64,000 bases of DNA from Schistocephalus solidus (GCA_017591395.1 WEDG01006503.1:1-64000), one strand, 5' to 3'. Counted from the stretch's first letter, positions 11,564 to 24,340 are shown. Translations and numbers: made by a program. Notes: generated by a model from the sequence alone, not told the origin.

Positions 11564-11719
11564 CCGCATTATGCGTAGGACAACTGGTTCACTCAATTCC
11601 TCCAGGTGGAGGGATTCGCCCTCGGAGTAGAACTCAATCTCCAGTGTCTGTGAAGTTGACGGAAACTGGATCAGACGGTCTTTGGCGTAGGTGTGCAGAT
11701 TGGAACCAGTCACAACGGT
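11564..11719 (-). CDS. Polycystin-1-like, post-REJ exon
   Basis: Exon of 52 codons, phase 0 to phase 0, between acceptor cctattttaccccag and donor CGG|gtaaga. The peptide includes TLEIEFYSEGESLHLEELSE then PVVLRIMR. Segments of this form (an amphipathic strand, then L-x-x-L-x-x-P-V/I strands) occur between REJ and GPS in polycystin-1 relatives. Both splice sites are strong. Confidence 0.7.
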
Positions 11720-12189
11720 CTGGGGTAAAATAGGCCGTTAGGGCATACATATTACAGCGCACTATTATTTATATGTACTTTCCCCTCCCCCAAACATGTC
11801 TACTTTATATTCAAGAACTTCACGCATGCTCTCCTAAAACGATTACACCCATAATCACCCCCCATTACTACTTTGCTAAGAAACGGAAGTATCTAACCCC
11901 GTATATTAATGCGGGCCTACAATAAATATAATTATTTTTGCTTTACATTTTTAACAGCCCCCCTCGTTTCATATCCTACAATGCCCCTTCCGTAAAAACA
12001 CCCCATTTTCACAGCTCACCTAATACGGACGATCTTTGGCCATTGTTTGGGCGTACACATATTGGGAGTTTAATTTTTTCCAGGGTGCAATGTTTGTTCT
12101 ACCTAAGGAAATGTCAATTTAAATTCCAAATTTTGTCTTCTGCACGGTCACAGACTGTAAGCAGGGCTGTGAGACTACTGATCGAGTTA
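11720..12189. other. Intron, nothing recognised
   Basis: AT-rich intron sequence without recognisable content. Confidence 0.4.
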
Positions 12190-12760
12190 AATGCTCCCCA
12201 GATATTTCAGTCAGGCTAGAATGCCGGCTTTTGAACGGGTTTCCTTCTGACCGCCTGCAAAAAGAAATTCAGTAAAAAACGACTTTCTCATTAAGTATCG
12301 AGGCCCTTATAAATTCAAATATACGCTAAAGAAAATATGCATAAAATTTTTATTTCTTGTACCCATTGGAGAGCAAATAACATCTACTCGAGATTTTATA
12401 AAGAATGGATGTCCTTCAGTTACCAAGATGTTTCGTTTCAATGCAGAATCCGACCTGCCTTTAAACATGCTGGTACATTCCGCCTTAGAAAAGTACACAT
12501 TTATCTACGCCATTAGGATGAGGTCACACAGCGCTCATAAAAATGGGCAAATAGGATGCTTTATGAATAAACATTTAACGTTGTTGAAAAATCGCATCAT
12601 TTGAAACGCCTTAAAACGGCAAGACACCCTTCAAAATAAGCGTAATTCCCTACCATATTCTTGTTCACGCTTTCCACAACCTACATTTTTTAACTTATAA
12701 ACTCATCGAAAATTAATGGGAAAAATGTCAGATTACTTAAGTAGTCATTTTTTTACAGAG
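12190..12760. mobile_element. AT-rich element copy
   Basis: Starts with cccagatatttcagtcaggc then tagaatgccggcttttgaac, and continues gcccttataaattcaaatat and atttcttgtacccattggag. The same blocks in the same order occur at 7088, 30638 and 37310. The right end is less clear. Non-coding. Confidence 0.5.
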
Positions 12761-13705
12761 TGCAGTGTATGCAGGCGGCGATAAAGAAACTCGTTTAAAA
12801 GCCTGCACCATGGCATGACTGATTTATCTTGGGATTAAGCTGCTCAATAATCAGCATTAAAACACTACTTAAGGAATCTCTTCAACTTGGAAACGCGTTT
12901 AGCGATGTCAGTTAGCATTTCATCTATCGTACATATTTGCGAGTAATTTTCATGCATTCACTCAAGACGCCCCCATCTGCTGCTACTCGCTCGTCCCCTT
13001 CCGACGCAAGTAAACACTGATCGTATCTGGCTCGTTGGAGTCAGTGCGTACACGCGCTCACCGCTTGCCAGCCTCACCGGTATCAGTCTACTCGATGTGG
13101 CGACTACGAGCGAACATGTTACTTGACTGTTTGCGTCACGTGCGAAATAGCATGGGACTAGGACACTCTGAGCTCATACATGTTCATGCTTTCATTCTCA
13201 TTTACGAACTTTACCCCCCCCCCCAACCCCTCATTTTCTTTCATGATTTCACCAGATGGTCTTCCTGCTCACGACTTAATGAATAAGTTCCCGGTTTCCT
13301 CAAACTTCTGTTTTCAGTATTGACCTGTTTTCCTAGCTGTTGGTGCAGGATTGAAACGTTGTTGCAACTTGTGGCAGTCTTTGACACCACTCTGGTGCAC
13401 GATCGCATGGCTAACTAGAAGCAATCGAAAAGTTACTACCAAAGGCTGCTTTCGTCATATCGTGCTGCCTTATTTATGAACTAGGACGCATCTTTGAATT
13501 CCAGGTGTATGAAAAGGTAAAGATGAAGGAGGCTGTTCGCTCACCGGAATCATGGCTTTATTCATCTGAGGATTCGAACACTTACTGCAGTCCATCGTCC
13601 GAGGTAAAAGCGTAAACATAGAGGTACATAGGGTAAGAACCAATCAAACACCAACAACGCCAGTTCGGATGGGACTTCGCAGGACTCTGTATTCTGCCGC
13701 CAGTG
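12761..13705. other. Intron, nothing recognised
   Basis: About 0.95 kb with no repeat match or coding signal that I can support; a poly-C run lies at 13215-13224. Confidence 0.4.
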
Positions 13706-13940
13706 CCCCCTAAACGGGCCACGTGGTAGATGCGTTGGGTCGAGACGGGGGCCATATCAGGGCACGGCAGGCGTTATTTGGGTTGCGCTTCCATAACAAA
13801 TGCTGAACATGCGGGGTGCGGTAGGTGCAGCGCCAGTCTACTATCACGCGCAATTCACCGTCCCTGCACCACTCTTCCATGGAGCATACGGTGGATATCG
13901 TCAGATTACGACGGTCGAACTGTCGTGTGTATTCCGCCGC
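13706..13940 (-). repeat. Repeat B copy with internal deletion
   Basis: Keeps both ends of the family in reverse orientation: ccccctaaacgggccacgtg (13707) and gacggtcgaactgtcgtgt (13910-13930). The middle (gcgcggctgggt to ccggaggcggaag blocks) is missing. Confidence 0.8.
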
Positions 13941-14458
13941 CAGATCGATATATTGATTGGCTGATTTCCCATCAGAGCTCCAGGCTTCAATCGATTCGCA
14001 AGCTATCTTGCTTCTGGTGTTGTAGTTTACCTTCCTGGGGGCTAACACGCAGGCAGTGGCAATAACACCTGACCACAGATCATCAACGCAGCCGTGTGCG
14101 CCCGTGTAAAAAATGGAACGCAAACTGGGATCAGGAGCTGGCGGGGACTGTCGATTTTTGCAGCGTACTTGTGGTCAGAATTTCCGAAAAAGTACGCCAA
14201 CGCGGGCACTAGGGCGGTCGGTTGCTGACGCTAATTTTACTGCATCGATCGACAGTTCACACCTCCTGCCCCAGCCGCAGTTCAAGGTCGGCGTCACGCA
14301 GGGCCAAACAGGCCCCGGTGAACACCGCTAAGTTTGGTGAAGTGCGGAGCGCCGCCTTGCCCTAGGAGATTGGTGGGAGAAGGCATGCTTGCGGTCAGAC
14401 AAATAAGCTATCATTTCTCAATGCGCTTTCTTCGTCGTCATGAGAAGTACCAACAGAC
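13941..14458. other. Intron, nothing recognised
   Basis: Mixed sequence between repeat B and the next exon, with only chance open frames. Confidence 0.4.
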
Positions 14459-14658
14459 CTTGACTATCACCTCCTCCTTTCCCGCCAAGTAGCCGGTGAG
14501 AGTAGGTACCCTTATGGAGGACTGATTGGACTTCAAATGGCACGGCATTATCCTGCTCACATCTTCCACGGCCACCTTTGAGAAATCCAAACAGCAGCAG
14601 CTGGAGGTAGTCATCGAAATCGGCTCTCCTCCACGGACAAGGAGGGGCTCAAGCATGC
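14459..14658 (-). CDS. Polycystin-1-like, late REJ exon
   Basis: Minus-strand exon from acceptor cacacctcgcag (two-base start) to donor GTCAAG|gtctgt (phase 0). The peptide reads MLEPLLVRGGEPISMTTSS, then CCCLDFSKVAVEDVSRIM, then LTGYLAGKEEVIVK. The pattern 'leader helix, LV-x-GE-P-hydrophobic strands' matches the end of REJ modules, where a short helix precedes GE-P. The preceding known exon (21236-21487) ends in phase 0, so a small exon of length 1 mod 3 seems to be missing between them. Confidence 0.55.
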
Positions 14659-17600
14659 CTGCGAGGTGTGCGTGTAGTCGATTGAGGCTTTTTGTAATGG
14701 AAGCCGACTGGAAGAGAATTGGGAAGAAGCAAAGAGATAAAACAACGACTGAGCAAAAGGAAAGTGACCAAAGAAGAACCTTGAAAGGGGGTTAGCATGT
14801 ACCGTTTTTAATATGGTCTGCAAAGGCAATGTCTATTACCCTAAGATATACTGAAATATACTTAACTACTGTTTGCGGACTATAGACGGAAAGAACCAGT
14901 CTCAAACATACCTAGGTCAAATATGGCCATGGCACTTAGTCGGAACTCTCTGATCGTCAAGAAAGTAAAAATATTATTTTTCCTCCTGATTTTGCGTCAA
15001 GGTTCGAAAGGAAAGATTTTATTGCATCGTTATGTCATAGTGCGAGCGTGGTCACATTACGAACATTGCTAGCATGACCATGAGACAGTTGGAGCTGGAT
15101 TTCGAGTCAACCTATTGGAAGGGAGGTAAAAAGAAGAAATGAGAAGCCGACTGAAAGAAGGAAGCTTTACTGAGAGAACATGACCCCAGAGGGACCTTGA
15201 AACCGCAAGGAGGCAATATTTGTGAACTATAGGCGGTTGCAACCAGTTTAACCGACTATATTCAAGCTAATATGTGACCAGTGCACTCAGCACTCAATCG
15301 AAAAAGCAACACTTCTTATCCTCCTCCTTCCTATCTCCTGTAAAGTTTCGAAAGGAAAATTGTATTGCATCGTTTCTATTGTGAGTAAAATTGCAATAGG
15401 ACCGCTGTGGATTTTGAACTGATATCTAGGCGGGCCTTTTAAATTGAGCACCATTTGTCTTCTCTCCATTCCCCTGCAACTTTTCTTATATGTAAATTGG
15501 TTGGCCTATTTCCCCCTATTTCATGAAGTTGATAGTTGCAGTCTTCGGCCATTCATTTGTAATCTTCCGGTGTTATGTGGTTTGTGTGTCCAATCTTATT
15601 CACGGTGAATGGAGGATATTTTTCGCTGAAAGTTTTGGAATCTTACTTTAAAAATAAAGCGTACCTCTCTCTCTCCGATAGCGACTTAGAAAATGCTGAC
15701 CACTGTATTACTGCATTACAGCGCCACCAATTACTTCCCTCATCCCGCGTCAAGTGCGACAATGAAGGTTTTCCTTATGTCATATTGCGGATATGCTCGC
15801 AATAGGAACACTAAATTCCCGATCGATATCTTTAATGTTTAGAATTTGGAGTAATTCCTAAACACGGACTCATCACATCTAGAAAATGTGCACCATTTTG
15901 TTCTGGTAAGAGTCAATTAGCTGTAAAATACCACTGTAATAAAGATTGCCTTGAAAGGCAAGGGAAAATTTTATCCAATTGCGCATTTGCAAGCCACTTT
16001 TAACCCTATGCAATTTTGATATGGACGCCGGAGCTCATTGGTCGTTAACTCCCCGAAATTTTTCTTCATTTTGCTGAGCAAGTATGCAGTTACCGGAGTG
16101 GTGAGACGCTTTGTGTAAAAGTCCCACGTTGCGACACAAAGCCTATCGCTCGAATGTCGTCACGTGAGGCATATTGTTTTCCGATCCCTTTTTCCTTGTA
16201 GTTCAGAAACGACCGTTACATTTTCCCTTGGAGTGATACTTTCAGTCTCCGAGGTCCTTATCAGTTATATTGAATGCTGTCTGACAAGCGCCTGCAAGGG
16301 TTCTGAACGAGAGCACTAGGGTAACTTGTCATCTATCCTCCAAGTTGATGAGGCTAGCGAGAGCTGCTTCCACGTGACCTTGAAGCGATCTTGAGCACAG
16401 TTGACGGAACATTGACCCATCACTGATTTGTTAAAGGGCTAAGCTACAAGACCGCCTGAACCGCCTGAGTCAACTTACATGTCAACACAACCCACAGCTT
16501 ATGACAATGCTTATAAAAATTGAGCTAAAATGACTATCCACCCACCTCAAGAGAATCAATGAAGGCTTTAAAGCACTCCCAGAACTAAGAATAAATGGTG
16601 ATGCCTGAAGAGGCGATTCAGGCGAGGCAAAAGGAAAACGAGCAAATTAAGAGCAAGGAAATAATGTCAAGGCAGACTTACAATTTCCCTTTAAGTCTGT
16701 CCTCAGCATTCTGATGAACTAGTGTAATGAAAAGCTCGTCTTCGGGGACGTGAGATAGATCTAAATAGAATAATAGATTACTCATTGAGTGGGGACTTGG
16801 TGAGTCCATAATATGATGGCACATGTATAATGCCATCCAGTTTCATTTGCTTAGCACTAAAAAGCGATTTTAAATTACGTGAAGGCCGTTTAAGTAAAAT
16901 TTTATCACTTAGTCTAGTGCTCATCCACAGAAAAAAATGCTGGCAAATATCCGGACGTGATCTACGCAAAGTATAAATAAAGAACCACCTAGTTTCTGGA
17001 GTCCTCCATTAAGTTAACCCGAACATGATGCAAAAACATCGTCACAAGCAGAAAAAGATACTTTGCTGCAAAACACCCAGTAAACCCTCCCAACTGACCA
17101 GCTACATTTCAATCAAAAAATCGTAGCTTTTGCTACCAACTGTCCAAATTACAACAGTGGACACCAGAAAGCTCTCTGTTGAGCAAAGAATGTCTGGTAA
17201 AGCTAACCCTGGACTGTCGATGTCGGTTTCTGTAGTCGAGTTCTTTAAATGCTTGCTTCAAGTCTGAGTTGATAAATGATCCTAGTTGGAAGTTCAAACC
17301 CCTGTGAGCGTAGTAGAAAAGAACACGGATAGTGATTTTGAGCGTTTCAGAACGACAATTTATCTTTATGAAGTATTTGATGGTATCTCACCAGAAAAAT
17401 GTTAGTTTGTACTGCCCCTACGATGGGGCCCAGCAGGAATATCGTTAGATTGTGGCACCTAGTTCAGTCTCATTATTATGCAAAGATTCAAAAACATGAG
17501 TGATTATTATAGGCTCACTTCGGGAGCCTGTCGCAACATTGAGCCCCTCCTCAGTAAAATGCCAGCGAATACGTGGTGTCAATCTGGTTCTCGACCAATC

Positions 17601-17819
17601 ATAGCTAACCAAACCAGTCAATATGTTTCGAAGCCGACAAAGGCGCCGCGGCGCCGGATCCCTCATCTCAGCCGTCAACTTGTTCCAACCCTGCTCTAAG
17701 CGATGCAGCAAGTGAGACGACATCTAAAGACGGCCACCACCAGGGCTTTCCTAGCGGGCAAACTTGCGCGTATCCTTCGAAACTCCCCGCCTATGGCTGG
17801 GATGAGCAGACCGATCGCT
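14659..17819. other. Large intron block, nothing recognised
   Basis: About 3.2 kb. Open frames here are short (at most 92 codons) and match no family that I know. A weak repeat E-like block (tctggttctcgaccaatcat, 17582) is present near 17560-17700. Confidence 0.4.
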
Positions 17820-18060
17820 CGCTGCAGGCCACGTCGATGTGTGCTCATTCATTTACCTGCTCATGTGGAGGGGGATAAGAGACATCTGAAGAAGAGGGTT
17901 CGTGAACACATACCGCCTGGCTAGATATAGGGAAGATAGGACGAGTTCAAGTTCAATTATCTCACACATCTAATCGATACGAACCACCAAGTTGACACCA
18001 AAGAAGCCTTGAAGATTATATACCGGGCACCGGTACACTACCCCTAAAGTTCTACCACAA
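17820..18060 (+). mobile_element. GIY-YIG endonuclease fragment of a retroelement
   Basis: The translation shows HLKKRVREHIPPG (about 17883) and, after indels, HLIDTNHQVDTKEALKIIYR. This resembles the GIY-YIG C-terminal half (R-x5-H, then HL-x-DT-x-H-x-VD-x-K) also seen at 40324-40640. It is heavily decayed and short, so the assignment rests on motif order only. Confidence 0.45.
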
Positions 18061-18855
18061 AACGGTTGCTAGCACATAGCAGAGGCAGTGGCGATTTGGT
18101 TAGCTGGCTGGATAAGTCGGTCCTCGTGGTCAGTATAGTGTGCATGCGCGGCGACTGGCTCGATGGACAAAGCTTCTGGCTCATTGGCTCATTTTTCTCG
18201 TTTTTTCTATGGTGCTCTCACGTCAATTATCTGAGAGCCCTTTTGTCTAAGATCCTGGTGTACTTTGTGGGAAACAGGTCGTGTGGCCCGCGTAGACGAA
18301 CTGATTAGTTTTCCTGAATCATGGCGCCAAAGGTCACCCTCAGCCGCCCTCGACATTGTTCCTGTCATATCCTGATGGGTTAGGCGATGCCTTTTCTTCA
18401 AAGACCTCAGTTCACTCTGATTTTTCTCTTTAAAATCTTCACTTTGTGACAAACGCTGATTGATGACCCGATCTATGGATCAGGCTGAGAAGATGCGAAA
18501 CTAAATACTCGCCTTAATCATGGGCAGTATTGGGCTTAGTGAAACGTGATGCATCTCGTTGCCGCTGCTAATATGCTTTTTACCTCAATGTCTGTCGTTG
18601 TAAAATGCCAAGTACATCTGCAGCCCTATGTGTTTACTTTCCTTCTGGTGCCAGTTCTGCTACTCTCGCCTCTGGCCAGTTAGACTTATCAGCTGCCGCA
18701 CTCTATTCCTAAATACGGGTTACCTGCGAGTCCCAATCAAAAGCTACCGAGATATAATTAGTGGGAAAATCTTCTAAGGTGGCTGGAAGAGTACAAGCCA
18801 ATCAGAAGGCAGCGGCATCACATAGTTAAACTGCCGAGCGCCTGGCAGTTGCGCA
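18061..18855. other. Intron, nothing recognised
   Basis: No supported feature; an 80-codon plus-strand frame at 18066-18308 has no known motif. Confidence 0.35.
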
Positions 18856-19054
18856 TTTAACTCTCGGCCGGAGGTGTAAGCGTGCGCGTCCGAGGCACCT
18901 CCGGCCAGCCCCAATCGTTGAGGGCAAACATATCGACTGGTTCCACAGTGTCGGAAATATGAAGACCGAGTTGACGTAACCAGTCAAGGGACAGTAGAAG
19001 TCGGTCGCTGCCACAGCCGCCCCTGACGATGACAAAACGACAACCCATTGTCAC
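18856..19054 (-). mobile_element. Possible gypsy-type aspartic protease fragment
   Basis: The minus strand reads RGGCGSDRLLLSLDWLRQLG, resembling the LLGLDWL-x-x-LG end of retroelement proteases (compare LLGPEWIEALNLL in the gypsy element near 59840). No catalytic D-T/S-G is visible. Low confidence. Confidence 0.25.
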
Positions 19055-19221
19055 TCACGCAGACAAGTAATCACTTGTCACGAAAGACACTACGCTTACC
19101 CTTCTAATTGACTCTGTCCCGTCACTATATCTAGAGACGTGCCGCAACGTCTTCCGTGATATTTCAGTTCTTATGCGACAAGATCCTTTACCTAGAAGGT
19201 GGACGAAATGTCCTTTCATAC

Positions 19222-19320
19222 GACATTTCGACCGTCGATCTAACGATGTCCACCGTATGCTCCATGGGAAAGTGGAGCAGGGACGGTGACTTGCGCGTGG
19301 TTTAGAAATGGATAGACTCA
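19222..19320 (+). repeat. Repeat B, 5'-end fragment
   Basis: Carries the family head: cgacatttcgaccgtcgatc, gatgtccaccgtatgctcca, gggaaagtggagcagggacg, then gtgacttgcgcgtgg. Confidence 0.8.
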
Positions 19321-19692
19321 TCTACCGCATACCGGTTACCGATTCCTATCTCCTATGACGTTCCATAATTTACCACATGGCACCATTTACTCACCACCTT
19401 CACTTCCGTAAGTGACCACTATTAAAGGCAGCCGCGTTCCGTAAAGTTGTGAGTGTTACCTCCTGAACGGCAATTGCTTCAGTTTCCGAACCATTATCAG
19501 GCCCTTTCCTGGTATGTCCGCCACTCTCCGTTGGCCACTCCGGTGCCCGAACCCGTGCATCTCTCCACTGTCAATGGGTTCCATCCATCATCCTTCCGTT
19601 CTCCTTAACGCCAACCGGTTTCCACCCCACCCAGGGGCCTTTCTTCGGCATTTACCACCAGTTGGAAGCCGTTTCACGCAAATCCAGACAGC

Positions 19693-19951
<259 letters not shown>

Positions 19952-20011
19952 CAGACGGATACCATGATTGATCCGCACTTTTAGCAGACGGGGACATTGG
20001 GGATGGGTTAT

Positions 20012-20365
20012 AGTGCTAACTGTTAGAGGAGTCGCCCTAACCGATCTCGCTCGCACGCAGCCCTACCGACTCCTTCCCCACGCTGCACTATCGATCCGTC
20101 CACATGCCGTGCCGGGTGATGTCGCGCCACCTGCCGAGAGGATTAGAGCTCTTCTCAACCTCTCAGATGAGTCAGATGAGTACATTCGAGGTGCCAACCC
20201 CTCAAAGACCCATGGTTTGATTTCAGTCTCATATGCGTCAGCACACTTCTCTTCTTCCGCCCTTGCTGTTGGGTTCTTATTTGGGCTTTTGATCGAGGCG
20301 ATAATGGATGGATGACCATCGAGGCTTACGGCAAATTCATAACAATAGCAGGCATCCGCGAAACC
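20012..20365 (+). mobile_element. Gypsy-type LTR plus leader, old copy
   Basis: From ttagaggagtcgccctaacc through cacgctgcactatcgatccg, gatgtcgcgccacctgccga, cgcccttgctgttgggttct and gatgaccatcgaggcttacg, it matches the LTRs at 58197-58544 and 61613-61931. The following ttcataacaatagcaggc matches the leader after the 58 kb LTR. No gag is found downstream, so it is a truncated or recombined copy. Confidence 0.7.
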
Positions 20366-20940
20366 TACCTCTCTCTCTCCACCATCACCCTCAGGAGCCC
20401 GGTGACGGACCGCAAGTGGGGTTGGCAGTAGCTGACAGAGACAATATGGTTGATGAACGCTCGTATTATATGCAATCACTCTGGTCTATGTCCACAATTT
20501 TTAAGAGCTACCTAGGACCTGGCTCCAAGTTTTCCCAAGAAGAGGAAGTTGTAAGCGTCATAATGGAGAAACCTGAAAAAATGTTCCACGCTTGAGAAGG
20601 ATATCCGATTAAGAAATCTTGTGATATAAACTGGGTTCACAGTGACGATTGGCGTTTACACTTGCTTGTCGGCCAACGGTTTTCTATGAGAGATCCAACG
20701 ACGCAACATTTGAAAGATTTCTATAACGCCCTAATTTTGGCGTTTCGAGGTTGATAAATTTTGCTCGCTGCAATGGAAAGACTGCTCTGTGACCCCAACA
20801 GTATCAATTGAGACTGCAAGGTATGGAGAGTGAGAAGAGCAGCGTCTAATTTAGGCACATAATCACCCCTCACATATACATATTGCAAAAACAGGCATCC
20901 CAAGATATTCAATAGAAAAGACGTCTTTTCATATACATAT
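20366..20940. other. Intron, nothing recognised
   Basis: No supported feature between the LTR fragment and the SINE. Confidence 0.4.
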
Positions 20941-21112
20941 GATATTACCGACAAAGACAAGGGAGACTGAATGGCCATTTCTGGCTTATTAGCCGTCATT
21001 AGCCAGTCATACCCAACCCCAGGTGCTGTAGCGCCCGAGGCTCGAACTCGCGACCCTGTTGGGCAGAAGTCCAACACTCTACCCACTGCGCCACAACCTA
21101 CCTTCTTCGTAA
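20941..21112 (-). repeat. tRNA-derived SINE, best-preserved copy
   Basis: On the minus strand the head reads gttgtggcgcagtgggtaga ... ggacttctgcccaac ... gagttcgagcctcgggcg. It keeps box A-like and box B-like sequences with an anticodon-loop cttctg. The body follows: cctggggttgggtatgactg, gctaatgacggctaataagc, gccattcagtctcccttgtc, ending near tttgtcggtaatatc. About 170 bp. Related copies lie at 24.2, 29.2, 29.6, 39.1, 42.7 and 55.0 kb. Confidence 0.85.
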
Positions 21113-21235
21113 TAACAATCGTTCCGTTACTACTGTAAGACTTTGGGGGACGCAGCATGGGCTAATTTTTGGGTAATAAGGAGTTTCTTGTAAAGTGCAT
21201 GGGATTTCCTGAGTAAGGAAATCTACTGCACATAC

Positions 21236-21487
21236 CTCGATGAGGTTGAGCGAAGAGACAGAGAGCGCCCTGACAGCTAAGATGCTGTCCTCCAGGGTGG
21301 CATATGTGGTCAGTGCAGGAAACGTAGAAACGGTGACCTCCAAGATGCCATAGAGGGTCAGCAGTGCTGTAACGGGCAAGTCCTGGAACACTGGCCAATC
21401 GCCGGAAGGTTTGGAAGCAGTGTGGAGGAGGGAGGTTGACATGAAGGAGTTTGTGGTATTGAGGGCAGTGACCAGTTTGGTGAGGAC
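21236..21487 (-). CDS. Polycystin-1-like, REJ exon
   Basis: Exon of 84 codons, phase 0 to 0, between acceptor tttttgctgcgtag and donor ATCGAG|gtatgt. The peptide includes LTKLVTALNTTNSF, WPVFQDLPVTALLTLYGILE and DSILAVRALSVSSLNLIE. These helical, Leu-rich segments are typical of the second half of REJ modules, where runs of short helices follow the beta part. Strong splice sites and an unbroken frame support it. Confidence 0.7.
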
Positions 21488-21549
21488 CTACGCAGCAAAA
21501 AGACTTAAAAACTTTTCGGTCCTATAAGTTAGGTGTAAGGCATCTGAGG

Positions 21550-21760
21550 TGGAAGACTGAGGGCAATATGAAAGCCCCTGCTCGATCTCGATCAGCGCAG
21601 AACTTCCAGTATCCCTCTGCAGTGTACTGTGGTTTGTCTAAGCAACTCAGTGAGGAAAACACGCAATAAAAATTTAAAAACTACCACTCAACCGACCACA
21701 AACGCAGTTCAGTGATGGCGCTTTATCGACGTGTTGAGCATACTAAAGGCAACCATGAGG
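21550..21760 (+). repeat. Dispersed repeat F, copy 1
   Basis: The blocks acttccagtatccctctgca, gtactgtggtttgtctaagc and aacgcagttcagtgatggcg are repeated in order at 22160-22345, about 70 percent identical by eye. Family unknown. Confidence 0.5.
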
Positions 21761-22119
21761 CACATAGGACTGAAGTCGAAAAACTTGCTGCCAAGGCAAG
21801 AGACCCCGGAAGTTGGAATCTGATAAGTGTTTGACTTGAGCATCTATATTAAAGACCCGGAAGGATCAGTATAGACTCGGATGGCCGAACATGCATCAGC
21901 AACAAGGGGAATTTCGCCAAGCATTAAGTCGTGCCTCCTTCAACAGAAACTGGCCAGAACTTTCATTACTATGAGAGTTATCCCTCCCATCCCTCTTACC
22001 TGGGCGAAGAACTTAGCGACGAGGAGTGGCCATTAACATTGCTATCCTTAAGAGTACTGCCGAGAAAAAGTTATGACTAACGTTCCTAAAATCTGGCAGT
22101 ACAAGCACGACTATTAATG

Positions 22120-22345
22120 ACTCGGGTGCGGGCGATCAAGCGATCATCGCAGAAAGAGCGAGCATCTGGGAGCGGTGCGGGACTGCCAGTATTTCCCGAG
22201 TATTTCCCTGTACCGTGGTTCGTCTATGGAAGTCGATGAAGTAAACACCCAACAAAACCTTGACAAAAATTCGTGAGCTAAACAGCAACCACTAAACCGA
22301 GCATGAACGCAGTTCAGTAATGGCGTTTTACTGACGTGTTGAGAT
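22120..22345 (+). repeat. Dispersed repeat F, copy 2
   Basis: Counterpart of 21550-21760: actgccagtatttcccgagt, ccgtggttcgtctatggaag and aacgcagttcagtaatggcg. The two copies are about 580 bp apart in the same orientation. Confidence 0.5.
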
Positions 22346-23502
22346 GCACTGCGGAGAGCCAGAGAACGTAGCTGCCGAATAGAAATAAGTTTGACCAACA
22401 CTTAGAACGAATGGTTAGCCGCTCAACTTCCAAACTCAGTGAATAAAAATACAGCGCGTCAGACCTGACTGCCCCGGACTGCGGTTATGGACACCAAGTA
22501 TGCCTCGTAAGTTCGTTAACTGCTTTCTGATGCCCCATAGACCAAGGAACCACAGCAATCACAAGGTAGTGAGTCCTTTATCAGATCTGATTAGTTGTTA
22601 GCAGAGCCCCTGCGTCGAAGAAATTGACTGATCACTCCAGACGCGGATCATCGAACCCGCATCAGCAATGGGAGGACCGACGTCAAATCTTAGGTTGTGG
22701 CTCATTCTATGGGATTTAAAACATAACCGAAAGTTACGCTGGGTTGAAATTTTGTGAGAACCGGCAACCAGAAACTGTCCCCGAAACCGCATCTGTTGCT
22801 GTCTGCAATGATACATCTGAGATTTTGTCCGGAAAGGTCTGGCGAATGGTAATCGAGTCTTTTTAAACTTGCCCGAAACGTCCACTGGGCAAGAGCGGTG
22901 TTTTTGTTCCTCAGTTCAAATAGATTTTTGTGTTACTGTAGTTTTTAACAAATCCCAATCCCCCTATTATCCAAAAAGAAGCAGTCCCACGCCCAATTCA
23001 CATCTTTTCCACCTAAGTAAAGTTCCTAGCTTTTACTCGTACAGCTAGGTGCCGTAGTCAGGTGTCGTTGATATGGCACTTTTGTCCGACATCATATTTT
23101 TGTGCACGAAAGTAAGCGAGGTGAATTCAAAAATGTTGGCAACTTTTAAGTTACAACTTGTGAACGCTCGTTATTTACTCAACAGTATACATATAGAGAA
23201 GATTTAAAAATAAATTTTCTCTCAACAAATCCGCATTGGTCGACATTTTGTTGGTTTTTCGCATTATTGGCGTATAGATATTTGAGACCGGGGGACTAAT
23301 TGGTGAGTGTTAAGGCTATTTAGGTCCATCCATGTTGTGGCAAGTGTAGGCGGTACCGGTAGCTTCGGACGGCCAGTAAGACCAAATACTTCTTCTAGTA
23401 TTGCTAGCTGAGAAAGGGAGAACAATCTTGATCTTGTTTGTGCTTCCCCTATTGTTGCCTTCGGAGTGAGCATTGGGCATCGTCGTCTTCAACTGACCAA
23501 CC
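22346..23502. other. Intron, nothing recognised
   Basis: About 1.15 kb with no coding signal or convincing repeat match. Confidence 0.4.
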
Positions 23503-24165
23503 GACAGTTCGACCGTCGTAGTCCAACGATGTCCACCGTATGCTATGCAGGGACGGTGACTTGCGCTGGATTATAGTGAGAGTAGACTTTCGCTGCATCT
23601 ACCTCACTCTCTGTTCCAATCCCCTACCTGAACGCGGTGTCAAGACAGAGTCAAGAAGACTAAATATGGGAGAGGGTGCAGGCCCACGCACTGTTGTTCT
23701 ACTCCAAACAAGAACACAACAACTGAAGAGAGGGCCGGCCCGGATCCCAACTGAGTGCGAGTGCCATAAAAGCCACAGTAGGAAGGAGCCATTGCAGCCA
23801 GACTCTCAGTCCGCCAGTCAACCACGCGGTCCGCGTTATCCCGTCAATTGGCAACCTCCCAAGCCACGGCTTTTAGCGCACCGTGATAGATTCAGGCGCG
23901 TAAGATTGTTTAAAGTGAGGAAAATGCGCTGAGCGGTTGACCTCCCTCTCTCCCCCACCCCCCACAATCAGACCACCGTCCGAGCCGGTCAGTTGTCTGA
24001 TGTGGGAGCGGGCGGGACCTGCACCTACTCGTGCCACCACGCCCACCCCCACATTCGGCATATGTTATGGGAGCTCATCCCACGTAACACATGCCGTGCC
24101 CCGATCTCCCCCCATTTTAGTCCAGTGCATCTACCACGCGGCCCGTTTAGGGGGCTCGCTTACCA
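23503..24165 (+). repeat. Repeat B, long form (about 660 bp)
   Basis: Begins with cgacagttcgaccgtcgtag (near 23510) and ends with ctaccacgcggcccgtttag ggggc (24128-24152). Between the blocks shared with the 365-bp form there is an additional middle of about 300 bp (ccaactgagtgcgagtgcca ... cagttgtctgatgtgggagc) that is shared, in reverse, with 50470-50760 next to LINE copy 2. The 365-bp form thus looks like an internal-deletion derivative. Confidence 0.8.
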
Positions 24166-24194
24166 ACCACAGTCTGAATGAATGAAGCTAGATA

Positions 24195-24340
24195 AGGGGT
24201 ATCGTCAAAGGCAATAGAGACAGGGAGGGCATTCACTGACCTTTTAGCCGTCGCCAACCCATTATACCCAATTTACGGTTTTCGGCTCTGAGGTTCGAAC
24301 CCGACGGTGTTGGACACGGAGCACTATGTAATCCCAGGCT
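24195..24340 (-). repeat. tRNA-derived SINE, decayed copy
   Basis: Matches 20941-21112: gacagggagggcattcactg, ttttagccgtcgccaaccca and gaggttcgaacccgacggtg (box B region reversed). Confidence 0.65.

Noticed and set aside
21162..21398. Alternative frame of the 21236-21487 exon
   Set aside because: It is also open, but its peptide lacks the Leu-rich helical pattern of REJ modules that the chosen frame has.
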